A DNA stretch of 64,000 nt from DASQBT01 sp049578545 (GCA_049578545.1 JBAUMF010000052.1:13292-77291); one strand, 5' to 3'. Positions 43,311 through 52,990 are shown, counted from the first letter of the stretch. Numbers and translations are program-made. The notes: generated by a model not told the origin, from the sequence alone.

Positions 43311-43856
43311 GGCCGGCCTCAGGCGAGTGACCGGATACTTCCATTTCCAGCTCGCGAGGTCTTCCGCAATCGGCACCATGTGAATGCAGTCCACGGGGCA
43401 GGGGCTCAGGCATAGCTCGCATCCGGTGCATTCGCAGGCGATGATGGTGTGCATCTGCTTGGCCGCGCCGAGGATGGCATCGACCGGGCAGGCCTGGAGG
43501 CAGAGCGTGCAGCCGATGCAGAGATTCTCGTCGATGACCGCGACACTTTTCGGTTTGGGAGCACCGTGTTCCGCATTAAGCGGCTTGATTTCCACGCCTA
43601 GCAGTTCGGCAAGCTTGCGCACGCCGTCCTCGCCGCCGGGCGGACACTGATTGATGTCCGCTTCACCTTTGGCAATGGCAGTGGCGTAAGGCTTGCAGCC
43701 GGGAAAACCGCACTGGCCGCACTGGGTCTGCGGCAGAATCGCGTCGATCTTGTCGACCAGCGGGTCGCCCTCTACCTTGAAGCGGATGGCCGAAAAGCCC
43801 AGTACGGCCCCAACCACGACGCCGATACCGACCATTACCAGGATCGCTTCGAACAT
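43305..43856 (-). CDS. rnfB: Rnf/Rsx electron transport complex subunit B (ferredoxin-like)
   Basis: 183 residues from the ATG at 43856. An N-terminal membrane helix (EAILVMVGIGVVVGAVLGF) is followed by the Fe-S motif CGQCGFPGCKPYA and two ferredoxin motifs, CIGCTLCLQACPVDA and CTGCELCLSPCPVDC. It links soluble ferredoxin to the membrane core. The start overlaps the rnfA stop by one base (TAATG). The C-terminal codons run into the repeat. Confidence 0.95.
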   Translation of the reverse strand: MFEAILVMVGIGVVVGAVLGFSAIRFKVEGDPLVDKIDAILPQTQCGQCGFPGCKPYATAIAKGEADINQCPPGGEDGVRKLAELLGVEIKPLNAEHGAPKPKSVAVIDENLCIGCTLCLQACPVDAILGAAKQMHTIIACECTGCELCLSPCPVDCIHMVPIAEDLASWKWKYPVTRLRPAA

Positions 43857-44434
43857 TATTTGAGGTGAATGAGTCCGGCAAAACCCATGAACGCCAGGCT
43901 CATCAGCCCGGCAGTGACCATGGCAATGCTCACGCCCTGAAACGGGCTGGGTACGTCCGCGCCCTCCAGTTTTTCGCGGATACCGGCGAACAGGATCATG
44001 GCCAGGGTAAAGCCGAGGGCTCCACCCATGCCGAAAAACAGCGACTCGACAAAATTGTGCCGGGCCTGGACGTTGAGCAGGGGTATGCCCAGCACCGCGC
44101 AGTTCGTGGTGATAAGCGGCAGGTAGATACCGAGCACCTGATACAGGACCGGACTGGTTTTGTGGATGATCATTTCGGTGAATTGCACGATGCCGGCAAT
44201 GACCACGATGAAGGAGAGCGTGCGCAGATAGAACAGCTCGGGCCCGAGCAGATACTGGTTGATCAGGTAACTTGCGCCTGAAGCCAGCGTGAGCACAAAT
44301 GTGGTAGCGAGTCCCATGGATATCGCGGTCTCGAGTTTCTTCGAAACGCCCATGAAGGGACAAAGGCCCAGTATTTTGGCCAGGACAATGTTGTTGACGA
44401 ACACCGTGCCGAGCAGGATGAGTAGGTATTCCAA
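43856..44434 (-). CDS. rnfA: Rnf/Rsx electron transport complex subunit A
   Basis: 192 residues, six membrane helices. The N-terminal FVNNIVLAKILGLCPFMGVSKK contains the conserved cysteine that helps hold the membrane Fe-S centre shared with RnfE; the second cysteine is in LITTNCAVLG. It is the first gene of the leftward Rnf operon and has its own promoter at 44461-44489. Confidence 0.95.
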   Translation of the reverse strand: MEYLLILLGTVFVNNIVLAKILGLCPFMGVSKKLETAISMGLATTFVLTLASGASYLINQYLLGPELFYLRTLSFIVVIAGIVQFTEMIIHKTSPVLYQVLGIYLPLITTNCAVLGIPLLNVQARHNFVESLFFGMGGALGFTLAMILFAGIREKLEGADVPSPFQGVSIAMVTAGLMSLAFMGFAGLIHLK

Positions 44435-44460
44435 GGCGGGACCAATTCAAGCGATGGGTA

Positions 44461-44489
44461 ATTATCCGCCGAGTCCCGCTTCGTCTCAA
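44461..44489 (-). promoter_or_regulatory. Promoter of the rnf operon
   Basis: Read on the minus strand: TTGAGA (44484-44489), exactly 17 bp, GATAAT (44461-44466). Both boxes fit sigma-70 well. The start site would be near 44454, 20 bases before rnfA. It lies in the 63-bp gap after ald, so rnf is transcribed independently of ald. Confidence 0.7.
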
Positions 44490-44497
44490 CCACGAAT

Positions 44498-45613
44498 TCA
44501 GGAAAAATATACCACCTTGGATGCCTCAACATAAGGCAGGTTGAGTGCGGCTGCAACAGCCGGGTGGGTGAGCTTCCCGTGGCACACATTCAACCCGGAC
44601 AGCAGCCCTGAATCCTCCGTCATCGCGGCCAGGCCCTTGCCGGCCAGGGACTGGGCATGAGGCAGCACCAGCGGGGCCAGGGCCTGGGTGGCGGTGCGGG
44701 CACAGGCCGCAGGCATGTTCGTGACGCAATAATGAACCACACCTTCCTCGATATAGGTCGGCTGATCATGGGTGGTTGGGCGGGACGTTTCCGCAATGCC
44801 GCCCTGATCGATGGAAACATCAACGAAGGCCGAGCCATCGGCCATGGCGGCCATGTGGGCGCGGGTCAGCAGGTTTGGCGCACGTGCGCCGGGGATGAGC
44901 ACGGCGCCGATCAGCAGGTCGGCGCAGGCGGACCACTTGGCCACCGATTCCGGCGTGGACAGAATGGTCTTGATGCGGCCGTGAAAGACCTGGTCGATAA
45001 AGGCCAGCTTTTGCGGATTCCGGTCAAGCAGGACTGCTTCCGCGCCCATGCCTGCCGCAACTTGCGCGGCGTTGATGCCTACGGTTCCGCCGCCGATGAT
45101 GACCACGCGGCCTGGGGCAACGCCGGGAACACCGGGCAGCAGCACGCCGCGCCCGCCACCAGCCATGGTCAGGGCCTGCGCGCCTGCCTGTACAGCTATG
45201 CGCCCCGCCAGTGAGGACATGGGCGTCAGCAGGGGAAGGCCACCTGACCTGTCGGTCACCGTTTCAAAAGCGACACCGGTAATCTTCTTGTCGAGCAAGC
45301 CTTGGGCAAGTTCAGGCTCGGCCGCCAGATGCAGATAGCTGAAGACGATCTGGTCTTCATGCAGCAATGCCACCTCCCCTGACTGTGGTTCCTTGACCTT
45401 TACGATCAAATCCGCCTCGTAAACCGGCTCCGCTGTTGCTGCGATTTCCGCTCCGGCGGCGAGGTAATCCTTGTCCTGGTAGCCGATGCCTGCGGCTGCG
45501 CCGGTTTGCACGCGTACCGTGTGCCCGGCCTGAACCAGTTGGCGAGCGCCGGCGGGCGTGACGGCAACGCGGTACTCCTGATTCTTGATTTCCTTGGGAA
45601 TGCCGATGAGCAT
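44498..45613 (-). CDS. ald: Alanine dehydrogenase
   Basis: 371 residues, the exact family length. MLIGIPKEIKNQEYRVAVTP opens the protein; the catalytic lysine is in LIVKVKEPQ and the histidine in FSYLHLAAEP; the NAD-binding loop is RVVIIGGGTVGINAAQVA. It interconverts alanine and pyruvate with NAD. GGGG-rich ribosome-binding site upstream. Pyruvate from it could feed the dehydrogenase genes further on (inference). Confidence 0.96.
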   Translation of the reverse strand: MLIGIPKEIKNQEYRVAVTPAGARQLVQAGHTVRVQTGAAAGIGYQDKDYLAAGAEIAATAEPVYEADLIVKVKEPQSGEVALLHEDQIVFSYLHLAAEPELAQGLLDKKITGVAFETVTDRSGGLPLLTPMSSLAGRIAVQAGAQALTMAGGGRGVLLPGVPGVAPGRVVIIGGGTVGINAAQVAAGMGAEAVLLDRNPQKLAFIDQVFHGRIKTILSTPESVAKWSACADLLIGAVLIPGARAPNLLTRAHMAAMADGSAFVDVSIDQGGIAETSRPTTHDQPTYIEEGVVHYCVTNMPAACARTATQALAPLVLPHAQSLAGKGLAAMTEDSGLLSGLNVCHGKLTHPAVAAALNLPYVEASKVVYFS

Positions 45614-45649
45614 GGATGCGCCCCTTTCTACTTGCAGCGTACTTTACTT

Positions 45650-45925
45650 GATTGTTGATCCGTTCACGGCTGGCGTGCAATACGGCGCAAGGATCGTCCC
45701 GGTACTCGTAATGCCTGTCAGTGCTTGCGTAATACTAGCGGCGTTCCGTGCGTCGCCTCCGAGCTGGTGCTGCGTGGGGCGTATTCGGCAGGGCAGCGGG
45801 TCACGCTTGTCTTGCAGCACGTTGCTGTGAGCTTGATGCCAATTATCAGCCAAGGCAGCTTTAACGGCTCCCATCAGTTCCTCGCGCGTTGTCCGCTCGT
45901 GCGTCGACGAGATCCGCGAGCCGTG
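45650..45925 (-). pseudogene. Decayed small gene between ald and kup
   Basis: A minus-strand frame reads MGAVKAALADNWHQAHSNV then QLGGDARNAA; a second frame continues as YRDDPCAVLHASRERI. Together they resemble a family of ~90-residue unknowns with the pattern WxxAHxxxQ ... HxxEGDxxNAxYWYRRA. A frameshift around 45735 separates the halves, and the usual WIH and WYRR segments are changed. I read it as a frameshifted remnant. It fills the 345 bp between kup and ald. Confidence 0.5.
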
Positions 45926-45958
45926 GCAACGCGGGCATTGACCGATTAGGGTTCCTGG

Positions 45959-47833
45959 TTAGATCTCGATCTGTGTGCCCAGTTCGATCACCCGGTTGGG
46001 CGGAAGCTTGAAAAACTCCATTGCCGATTCCGCGCTGCGCGACATCCACGCGAACAGAGCCTCACGCCAGATCGCCATGCCAGGAAGTTTGCTGGGGATG
46101 ACGGTTTCGCGGTTGAGGAAGAAGGACGTTTCCATCATGTTGAATTCGAGCCCCTGGGAGGCACAGAGCTCGAGGGCACGAGGGATGTCAGGCTCGTCCT
46201 TGAATCCGTAGCGGACCATGATGCGCCAGGCACCATGGCCCAGGTCATGAATCCGGACCCGTTCCTGATCGGAAATGTTGGGAATTTCTTCCGTAAGCAC
46301 GGTCAGGAATACAACCCGTTCATGCAGTACCTTGTTGTGTATCAGGTTGTGAAATAGCGCATGGGGTACGGTGATTCGGTTGGTGGTAAGAAACACCGCT
46401 GTGCCGGGCACACGGGTGGGGGGATATTCCAGGAGTTGCCTCAGGAAAGGCTCGAGCGCCAGATCTTCGTTTGTTTGACGTGCCAGCAGCAGGGCACGGC
46501 CTTTCTTCCATGACGACAACATAATGAAAACGCTCACGCCGATGACCAGTGGAAACCAGCCACCATGCGGAATCTTGGGGACGTTGGCGGCAAAAAATGT
46601 CAGGTCTACGGTCAGGAACAGTAGTGCAAGCGAGGTAACCGCCCATAGGTTCTTCTTCCACAAGGCGTAGGCAACAAGTGATGCCAACAGGGTATCGATG
46701 GCCATGGTGCCCGTTACGGCAATCCCGTACGCAGCCGCCAGGTTGGATGAGTTGCGCAGACCCAGTACAAGGGCAGCCACACCGACGGCAAGCATGGTAT
46801 TGATGAAGGGAATATAGACTTGGCCGATTTCGCTATGGGAGGTATGCAGCACGTGCATGCGCGGGAGGTAACCCAACTGGATGGCCTGGCGAGTGATGGA
46901 GAATGCGCCGGAAATAACCGCCTGCGACGCAATGACGGTTGCGGCGGTGGCCAGGATGATGAGCGGAAATAAGGCCCAGCCCGGGGCCATGCGGTAAAAC
47001 GGGTTCTCCAGTGCGGCCGGATTGCCGAGGATCAGCGCACCCTGGCCAAAGTAATTCAACAGCAGCGCTGGCAGGGTTAATCCGCTCCAGGCAATGCGGA
47101 TAGCCTGTTTGCCGAAATGCCCCATGTCGGCGTAGAGCGCCTCCGCACCGGTAACGGCCAGGACAACCGAACCCAGGGCAAGAAATGCCGAGCTCTGGTT
47201 GATCTGGAAGAAAGCGAATCCATAGACCGGGTTCGCTGCGAGCAGAACGTGGGGGTTGTGCATGATTTCCTTGACGCCTAACAGGGCCAGCACCAAAAAC
47301 CATAGAAGCATGACCGGCCCGAAGAAATTGCCAACGTTGCCGGTACCCCAGCGTTGCAAGAAGAAAAGCCCAGCGAGGATGGCCAGCGCTAGCGGAATGA
47401 TTGCCTCTTCGAGCCCGGGTGCGGCCACCTGCAGGCCTTCCACCGCAGACAGCACTGAGATCGCAGGAGTGATGACCCCGTCGCCATAGAACAGCGATGC
47501 CCCGAAAACGCCAAGTGACAGGAACGCCCACTTCAGGCGTGGATATTCATGCACCGCTTGCTGCGCAAGCGCAATAAGCGCCATGATGCCGCCTTCTCCA
47601 CGGTTGTCGGCGCGCATGATGAACACTATGTATTTGAGCGACACCACGATCATGAGCGACCAGAACACCAGGGACAACATGCCCATTACGTTGGCCTCAT
47701 CCGGACCGATCTGGTGACTCAGGTGGAATACCTCCTTCACTGCGTACAACGGACTGGTACCGATATCGCCGAAGACGACGCCTGCTGCGCCAATAACCAG
47801 GGTTGGCAAAGTGCTTTTATTCTCGTTGCTCAT
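45959..47833 (-). CDS. kup: Low-affinity potassium transporter Kup
   Basis: 624 residues with about twelve membrane helices and a C-terminal cytosolic domain. GVVFGDIGTSPLYAVKEVF is the family opening, followed by NRGEGGIMALIALA, GDGVITPAISVLSAVEGL and GALILGNPAALENPF. It is a K+/H+ symporter of the inner membrane. It starts six bases after the pyrD stop, so pyrD and kup are probably co-transcribed. Confidence 0.95.
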   Translation of the reverse strand: MSNENKSTLPTLVIGAAGVVFGDIGTSPLYAVKEVFHLSHQIGPDEANVMGMLSLVFWSLMIVVSLKYIVFIMRADNRGEGGIMALIALAQQAVHEYPRLKWAFLSLGVFGASLFYGDGVITPAISVLSAVEGLQVAAPGLEEAIIPLALAILAGLFFLQRWGTGNVGNFFGPVMLLWFLVLALLGVKEIMHNPHVLLAANPVYGFAFFQINQSSAFLALGSVVLAVTGAEALYADMGHFGKQAIRIAWSGLTLPALLLNYFGQGALILGNPAALENPFYRMAPGWALFPLIILATAATVIASQAVISGAFSITRQAIQLGYLPRMHVLHTSHSEIGQVYIPFINTMLAVGVAALVLGLRNSSNLAAAYGIAVTGTMAIDTLLASLVAYALWKKNLWAVTSLALLFLTVDLTFFAANVPKIPHGGWFPLVIGVSVFIMLSSWKKGRALLLARQTNEDLALEPFLRQLLEYPPTRVPGTAVFLTTNRITVPHALFHNLIHNKVLHERVVFLTVLTEEIPNISDQERVRIHDLGHGAWRIMVRYGFKDEPDIPRALELCASQGLEFNMMETSFFLNRETVIPSKLPGMAIWREALFAWMSRSAESAMEFFKLPPNRVIELGTQIEI

Positions 47834-47839
47834 GACGGG

Positions 47840-48868
47840 CTATTTATTGGCGTAGTTGCACAAGCTGCGTACACAGTCTGACACGACTTTGGGGCCGCGG
47901 TAAATGAGGCTGGTGTAGATTTGGACCAGTTTGGCGCCCGCATTAAATTTCTCCCGCGCATCTGCAGCGGAAAAGATTCCGCCCACGCCAATGATGGGTA
48001 CTTCGCCTTTGAGCTCACTATGCAGTTGGCGAATGACCCCGGTCGAGAGATTGCGTAACGGGATACCCGACAAGCCGCCGGCCTCCTGTCCATGGCGCAG
48101 ATGTGTGACCCGGTCACGTGATAACGTGGTGTTGGTAGCGATCACGGCGTCCATGCGATGTCGACGCAGAAGTGTGGAGATTGAAGTAATTTGTCCGGCT
48201 TCCAGGTCAGGAGCAATTTTCAGCGCGATAGGTACGTAGCGGCCGTGAATATCCGTGAGCTCCTGCTGGCGGCCTTTCAATTCAGCCAGCAGCCCGTCCA
48301 GCGCATCGGCCCCCTGCAATTCGCGCAGGTTTTTTGTATTGGGTGAGGAGATGTTCACCGTAACATAGCTCGCATGAGCATAGACAGCCGACAGACAGGT
48401 AGCATAATCGTCGGTGGCTTTTCCGATGGGCGTATCCGCGTTCTTGCCAATATTTATGCCGAGTATGCCTTTATATTTTGCGCGTTTGACGTTTTCGATC
48501 AGCGCAACGGCGCCCGCATTATTGAATCCCATGCGATTAATGATGGCGTGAGCCTCGGGCAACCTGAACAAGCGCGGCCTTGGGTTGCCGGCCTGTGGGC
48601 GTGGAGTGACCGTGCCGATTTCAATGAAGCCGAAACCCAGGTCCGCCAGGGCGTCGATATGTTCACCATTCTTGTCCAGTCCAGCCGCAAGACCGACGGG
48701 ATTGGAAAAGGTTAGGCCCATTACCTCAGTGGGACAGCTTGGCAGCCTGAAGCTGGCAAGCTTAAGCAGGCCCAGTTTCTGGGCCTTGTCCAGCAAGGAA
48801 AAGCTCAGGCGATGAGCGGCTTCCGGCTCAAAGGCGAAAAGCAGCGGGCGCAGGAGGGAATACAGCAT
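47840..48868 (-). CDS. pyrD: Dihydroorotate dehydrogenase (quinone), class 2
   Basis: 342 residues. An N-terminal membrane-associating helix (MLYSLLRPLLFAFEPEAAH) marks class 2. The FMN barrel has NPVGLAAGLDKNGE, GFIEIGTVTPRPQ, NRMGFNN, the catalytic serine in VNISSPNT and GVGGIFSA. It oxidises dihydroorotate to orotate with quinone as acceptor, feeding UMP synthesis. Confidence 0.96.
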   Translation of the reverse strand: MLYSLLRPLLFAFEPEAAHRLSFSLLDKAQKLGLLKLASFRLPSCPTEVMGLTFSNPVGLAAGLDKNGEHIDALADLGFGFIEIGTVTPRPQAGNPRPRLFRLPEAHAIINRMGFNNAGAVALIENVKRAKYKGILGINIGKNADTPIGKATDDYATCLSAVYAHASYVTVNISSPNTKNLRELQGADALDGLLAELKGRQQELTDIHGRYVPIALKIAPDLEAGQITSISTLLRRHRMDAVIATNTTLSRDRVTHLRHGQEAGGLSGIPLRNLSTGVIRQLHSELKGEVPIIGVGGIFSAADAREKFNAGAKLVQIYTSLIYRGPKVVSDCVRSLCNYANK

Positions 48869-48924
48869 GTGACATTATATGACTGTATCGCTGCACCCTA
48901 AATCCCCGAGCTCAAGGCGCGGAA

Positions 48925-50028
48925 TCAAAAAAGCTCTTCCTCCAGCAGCCGATAGACATAATTGGCATTGATGCGGTGATTCAATTCATATAAGGGCCAG
49001 TTCTCGAACTCCGGAAGGTCGGAACTGGCAACCGCATCCTGCAAGGACTGGCCCTGCTCGATGGCACTGCGCATTTTCGCAGTGAGTTCGTCGACATAGC
49101 GGCGGGTTTTTTCAACCATGTCAAACGGCGCGGTCTGGGGTGCGCCGTGGCCTGGCACCATCAGGACCACATCGGGAAACTGCCTGGCCATCCAGTCCTG
49201 CATGGCATCGATCTCCGGCAAGTCGCCATCACCGATATAGGTCACGCGACCATTAAAGGCCAGATCGGAAATCCACAAAATGCGGTCCTCCTTCTGCCAC
49301 ATCAACAGATCACCGTGGGAGTGGTGATGCCCGACGTCGTAAATCTCGAATGTCTTGCCGCCAAATTTCAAACTGATATGTGCTGGGTTGCCGCCGCCGA
49401 TAAGAATATCAGGCACGACCGCATGGAAGTCTTTCATCTCGCGCGGCAGGAAAACCTTGCGGTAGGCCACAGACCGCTCGATGGTGCTGGAATACACATA
49501 TTCTTCCGTGCCCTGATGGCTTATGACCTTAAGGCCGGGTATTGCGGCAAATGCCGACGCGCCGTAGAAGTGATCCGGGTGCGCATGGGTGATTACAAGA
49601 TAGCGAATGGGTTTATCGGCGACCCCGCGAATGCTCGCAATCATGCGTCGCGCGAGGGCGGGTGTACCGAGCGCATCGACCACCAGCACGCCGTCTCTGG
49701 TTACAACAAATCCGGCATTGCCGTTAAAGCCCCGATTGTATCCATCGACCTCGGCAATATTGCCAAAGAAGAAATAGGTATCGTTGGCGATCTTGAAAAA
49801 GGGCAGCGGTGTGTTGTCAGAGTCGTGCGTATCGACGACATAGACTGGCGGACGGGGACTGTTTACCGCCTCTTTGGGCATGAAGGCTTTGGTTGGGTCG
49901 GTGCCAAACTTCTGCTCAATGTCTGCGCCTGCAAGCGCAGGAACATCGATGGCTACCAGCAGGGCAGCCTGGAGGGAATTCGACAACAGAAAGCCCAGTA
50001 ACAGCAGTACCAGTCGCATCGTTATCAT
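48925..50028 (-). CDS. Exported metallo-beta-lactamase-fold hydrolase, SoxH-like
   Basis: 367 residues from the ATG at 50028 (50019 is an alternative). A signal peptide (RLVLLLLGFLLSNSLQA) is followed by an MBL domain: zinc ligands in THAHPDHFYGA, VGHHHSHGDLL, the aspartate in WISDLAFNG and VPGHGAP. Proteins of this type sit with sox genes (SoxH) or quinoprotein systems in sulfur and methylotrophic bacteria. No sox genes are nearby here. The substrate may be a periplasmic thioester or sulfur compound (inference). Confidence 0.8.
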   Translation of the reverse strand: MITMRLVLLLLGFLLSNSLQAALLVAIDVPALAGADIEQKFGTDPTKAFMPKEAVNSPRPPVYVVDTHDSDNTPLPFFKIANDTYFFFGNIAEVDGYNRGFNGNAGFVVTRDGVLVVDALGTPALARRMIASIRGVADKPIRYLVITHAHPDHFYGASAFAAIPGLKVISHQGTEEYVYSSTIERSVAYRKVFLPREMKDFHAVVPDILIGGGNPAHISLKFGGKTFEIYDVGHHHSHGDLLMWQKEDRILWISDLAFNGRVTYIGDGDLPEIDAMQDWMARQFPDVVLMVPGHGAPQTAPFDMVEKTRRYVDELTAKMRSAIEQGQSLQDAVASSDLPEFENWPLYELNHRINANYVYRLLEEELF

Positions 50029-50179
50029 CCAAATCACAATCCATTTGATTACATGTTAGCGGTTCAGCCGGCGTCTTTTAATCGCACCAATTTACTACGC
50101 GATAAGACCATGGCGCAGGTATGGCATTGAATGAAGTGAAAGAATGCACTCGTACCGACGTCGGAAGGTTGAGGGCCTG

Positions 50180-51754
50180 CTAGTGGATTTCCCGCGTTTC
50201 GAGAAAACGCACGTCCGGAAAGCGTTCCTGGGTAAGTTGAAGATTAACCCGGTTGGGCGCAAGGTAAACGTATTTGTCCGCGCCGTCGAGCGCGACGTTA
50301 TGGCCGTACTTGTCGGTCAACTGCTTCAGGTCGTTGTCCTTGCCGCGCAGCCAGCGCGCTGTCGCATATTCGCAGGGTTCGAACGCCACATCCACGTCAT
50401 ATTCGTTCTCCAGCCGGTGAGCCACCACATCGAACTGCAGGGTTCCGACTGCGCCGAGGATGAGATCGTTGGTGGCCAGGGGGCGAAACAACTGGGTCGC
50501 TCCCTCCTCAGCCAGCTGCTGCAAACCCTTCTGCAGCTGTTTCATCTTGAGCGGATTCCTGATGCGCGCCTTGCGGAAAATTTCCGGTGCGAATGACGGA
50601 ATGCCCGTGAACTTCAGCGCCTCGCCTTCGGTAAAGGTATCGCCCAGCCGAATTGTTCCGTGATTGGGAATGCCGATAATGTCTCCCGCATAGGCCTCTT
50701 CCGCGGTATTCCTGTCCTGGGCCATGAAAGTAATGGCGTTGTTGACCGCCAGGGTTTTTCCAGTGGAAACTTGCCTGAGCTTCATGCCACGATCGAAGCG
50801 GCCTGAACATACACGCACGAACGCGATCCGATCGCGATGCCGTGGATCCATGTTGGCCTGGATCTTGAATACGAAACCGGAGAATTTGGCTTCGTCGGGC
50901 TGGACCTCGCGACTTTCCGTTGAACGGGGTTTGGGTTCGGGGGAAAGATCGACAATGGCGTCAAGCAGCATCTGCACACCGAAATTGTTTACCGCCGAGC
51001 CGAAGAATACCGGCGTCTGTTTGCCTGCAAGATAGGCTTCGCGATCAAACGCATGTGATGCACCGCGCACCAGTTCCACCTCCAGGCGAAGTTCTTCCGC
51101 TTGAGCGCCGATGTGTGCATCGAGCCTGGGGTTGTCCAGCCCATCAATAATTTCGCCGGTTCCTTTATTGGCATGGGGATCGAACACCAGCACCTGGTTG
51201 TCATACAGGTGGTATACCCCGCGGAACGTCTTGCCCATGCCGATGGGCCAGGTCATCGGTGCGCATTGCATTTCCAGCACTGATTCGATTTCATCCAGCA
51301 GCTCGATTGGAGCTTTGCCTTCACGGTCCAGTTTGTTGATGAAGGTCAGAATCGGCGTGTCTCGCATGCGGCAGACATTGAGCAGTTTGATGGTCTGCGC
51401 TTCGACGCCATTGACCGAGTCGATAACCATGACGGCCGAGTCAACGGCAGTCAGGGTGCGATAGGTATCCTCGGAAAAATCCTCGTGGCCGGGAGTGTCG
51501 AGCAGATTGATGATGTGCTCGCGATAGGGGAACTGCATGACCGACGAGGTGACCGAAATGCCGCGCTGCTTTTCCAGTTCCATCCAGTCTGAGGTCGCAT
51601 GGCGACTGGCTTTGCGCGCACGGACCTCGCCAGCCACCTGGATGGCGCCACCGTACCACAGCAGTTTTTCGGTGAGCGTGGTCTTGCCCGCGTCAGGGTG
51701 CGAGATGATGGCAAAGGTGCGGCGACGATGGATTTGGTCTTCCAGAACGGACAT
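50180..51754 (-). CDS. prfC: Peptide chain release factor 3
   Basis: 524 residues. The GTPase domain has ISHPDAGKTTLTEKLL (G1), GISVTSSV (G2), LLDTPGHEDFSEDTYRTL (G3) and FINKLDREG (G4). Domains II and III follow, ending with the EREIH-like tail. It recycles RF1/RF2 from the ribosome after termination. It is not part of an evident operon. Confidence 0.97.
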   Translation of the reverse strand: MSVLEDQIHRRRTFAIISHPDAGKTTLTEKLLWYGGAIQVAGEVRARKASRHATSDWMELEKQRGISVTSSVMQFPYREHIINLLDTPGHEDFSEDTYRTLTAVDSAVMVIDSVNGVEAQTIKLLNVCRMRDTPILTFINKLDREGKAPIELLDEIESVLEMQCAPMTWPIGMGKTFRGVYHLYDNQVLVFDPHANKGTGEIIDGLDNPRLDAHIGAQAEELRLEVELVRGASHAFDREAYLAGKQTPVFFGSAVNNFGVQMLLDAIVDLSPEPKPRSTESREVQPDEAKFSGFVFKIQANMDPRHRDRIAFVRVCSGRFDRGMKLRQVSTGKTLAVNNAITFMAQDRNTAEEAYAGDIIGIPNHGTIRLGDTFTEGEALKFTGIPSFAPEIFRKARIRNPLKMKQLQKGLQQLAEEGATQLFRPLATNDLILGAVGTLQFDVVAHRLENEYDVDVAFEPCEYATARWLRGKDNDLKQLTDKYGHNVALDGADKYVYLAPNRVNLQLTQERFPDVRFLETREIH

Positions 51755-51841
51755 GTGGGTGCATCAGAGATGAACAATTAACAATTCTACCTGAGCAGTG
51801 AGCCTTTTCTTCAATGCGGGTGGCTCACAGCGTGGTGAGAA

Positions 51842-52351
51842 TCATTGATTGACCTGCTTGTGCGTGATGACCAATGTGCGGTCAGTCTGGTGCAAATCAA
51901 ACCTGCCCAACGCGTTCATGCCTAACAACGCAAGATCATCCATGTTGGGCATGATGGCGACATCGACATCGAACAGGCGGTAGCTGCCAAAGGTGATCTG
52001 TTTTGCAGGCGCCAGACAGCCATTGATTTTGCCGTTGGCGGTTACAAAAACCGCGATCTGCTCACATTCGAGTCCAGCACGTTTCGCCACGTCCTGGGAA
52101 ACGCTGACCGTGCTGGCGCCGGTGTCCAGCATGAATTGGACAGGCCTGCCATTGATCGCGCCATTGATGTGGTAATGCCCGTCCTGCTGTCTTTGCAGTC
52201 GAACTTCCTTCGCGCTGATGACTTCCATCTCAGGCCGGGTAGCCTGTTTGTAGAGCAGGTAGCCAATCAGAACAAAGCCCAGTACGACGCCTATCCTGAT
52301 GAAGCCACGGCCGAACAGATGATCGAGATCGGGCGGATGATCGCTGGACAT
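51842..52351 (-). CDS. Membrane-anchored retropepsin-like aspartic protease
   Basis: 169 residues. One N-terminal transmembrane helix (IGVVLGFVLIGYLLY) precedes a single-lobe aspartic protease domain with the catalytic motif FMLDTGASTVSVS and LLGMNALGRFDL. The family (clan AA, bacterial type) acts as dimers; substrates are unknown. Its ATG is adjacent to the stop of the MerB-like gene, so the two are coupled. Confidence 0.88.
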   Translation of the reverse strand: MSSDHPPDLDHLFGRGFIRIGVVLGFVLIGYLLYKQATRPEMEVISAKEVRLQRQQDGHYHINGAINGRPVQFMLDTGASTVSVSQDVAKRAGLECEQIAVFVTANGKINGCLAPAKQITFGSYRLFDVDVAIMPNMDDLALLGMNALGRFDLHQTDRTLVITHKQVNQ

Positions 52352-52990
52352 CTATGCCTGAAGCAGCTTCCTCTGGAACCCATAAAACGCATGGGCGACG
52401 GCGACCGCTTCGGCCAGAGACAGGAGCTGGGGAAAGTTCTCGGCTGCGGCCGGATGCACAAAGCGGATGCCTGGTGCGAGATCGAGTGCATAGCGCTGGA
52501 TCTGGTCGCTGGTTTTGCGCAGGACGACAACGGCCTTTTTGAGCTCGCCTTCCAACGGGTTTCCTTGTGGGTCGAGCTGGAGACTGATCGGCTCGCCCGT
52601 TACCGGGCAATGAGTATCGATCACACCCGCCGAGCCGACTAGCCTGGGCAGGGCCAAGGCATCAAGGGCGGAAAGGGCGTGCAGGTCTTCATGCGGAAAT
52701 CGAACGGCAATATCGGTCGGCACTGGGCAGAAAGGCGCTGCACCGATCGCCTGTTCATCTTCAGTGAGAAAGATCGCATCCAGTGCGAGCAATTCATCCA
52801 GCGCTTCAGCATCCAGGCCGGCGGGTGCTGGAGCGCTCGCGGCTTTCGTCCAGCGGCTCAGCACCGCAAGATAGGTTTCCCGCGTGCTGTCGCAGGCTTC
52901 CCGCCTGACGCGTCTTTCCAGTGGCCAGGCGCGATGCAGGGCCATCAGGGCATGAAGGACTTTTTGCGAGTCAGCGGATGCAATTGTCAT
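52352..52990 (-). CDS. MerB-like (organomercurial lyase-fold) protein lacking the first catalytic cysteine
   Basis: 212 residues. The central part resembles the MerB core: ALSALDALALPRLVG aligns with WCALDTLIFPALIG of MerB, and HCPVTGEPISL with its next strand. The nucleophilic Cys of MerB (position 96) is Ser107 here, and the second catalytic Cys (159 in MerB) is not seen; the Asp (110) is kept. So mercury-carbon cleavage is unlikely. It is expressed with the aspartic protease. The N-terminal 60 residues are helical and unlike MerB. Confidence 0.6.
   Translation of the reverse strand: MTIASADSQKVLHALMALHRAWPLERRVRREACDSTRETYLAVLSRWTKAASAPAPAGLDAEALDELLALDAIFLTEDEQAIGAAPFCPVPTDIAVRFPHEDLHALSALDALALPRLVGSAGVIDTHCPVTGEPISLQLDPQGNPLEGELKKAVVVLRKTSDQIQRYALDLAPGIRFVHPAAAENFPQLLSLAEAVAVAHAFYGFQRKLLQA

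Noticed and set aside
43305..44489. A 394-codon reading of rnfB with a long N-terminal extension
   Set aside because: The extension is rnfA read in another frame; the ATG at 43856 gives a normal RnfB and a TAATG junction.
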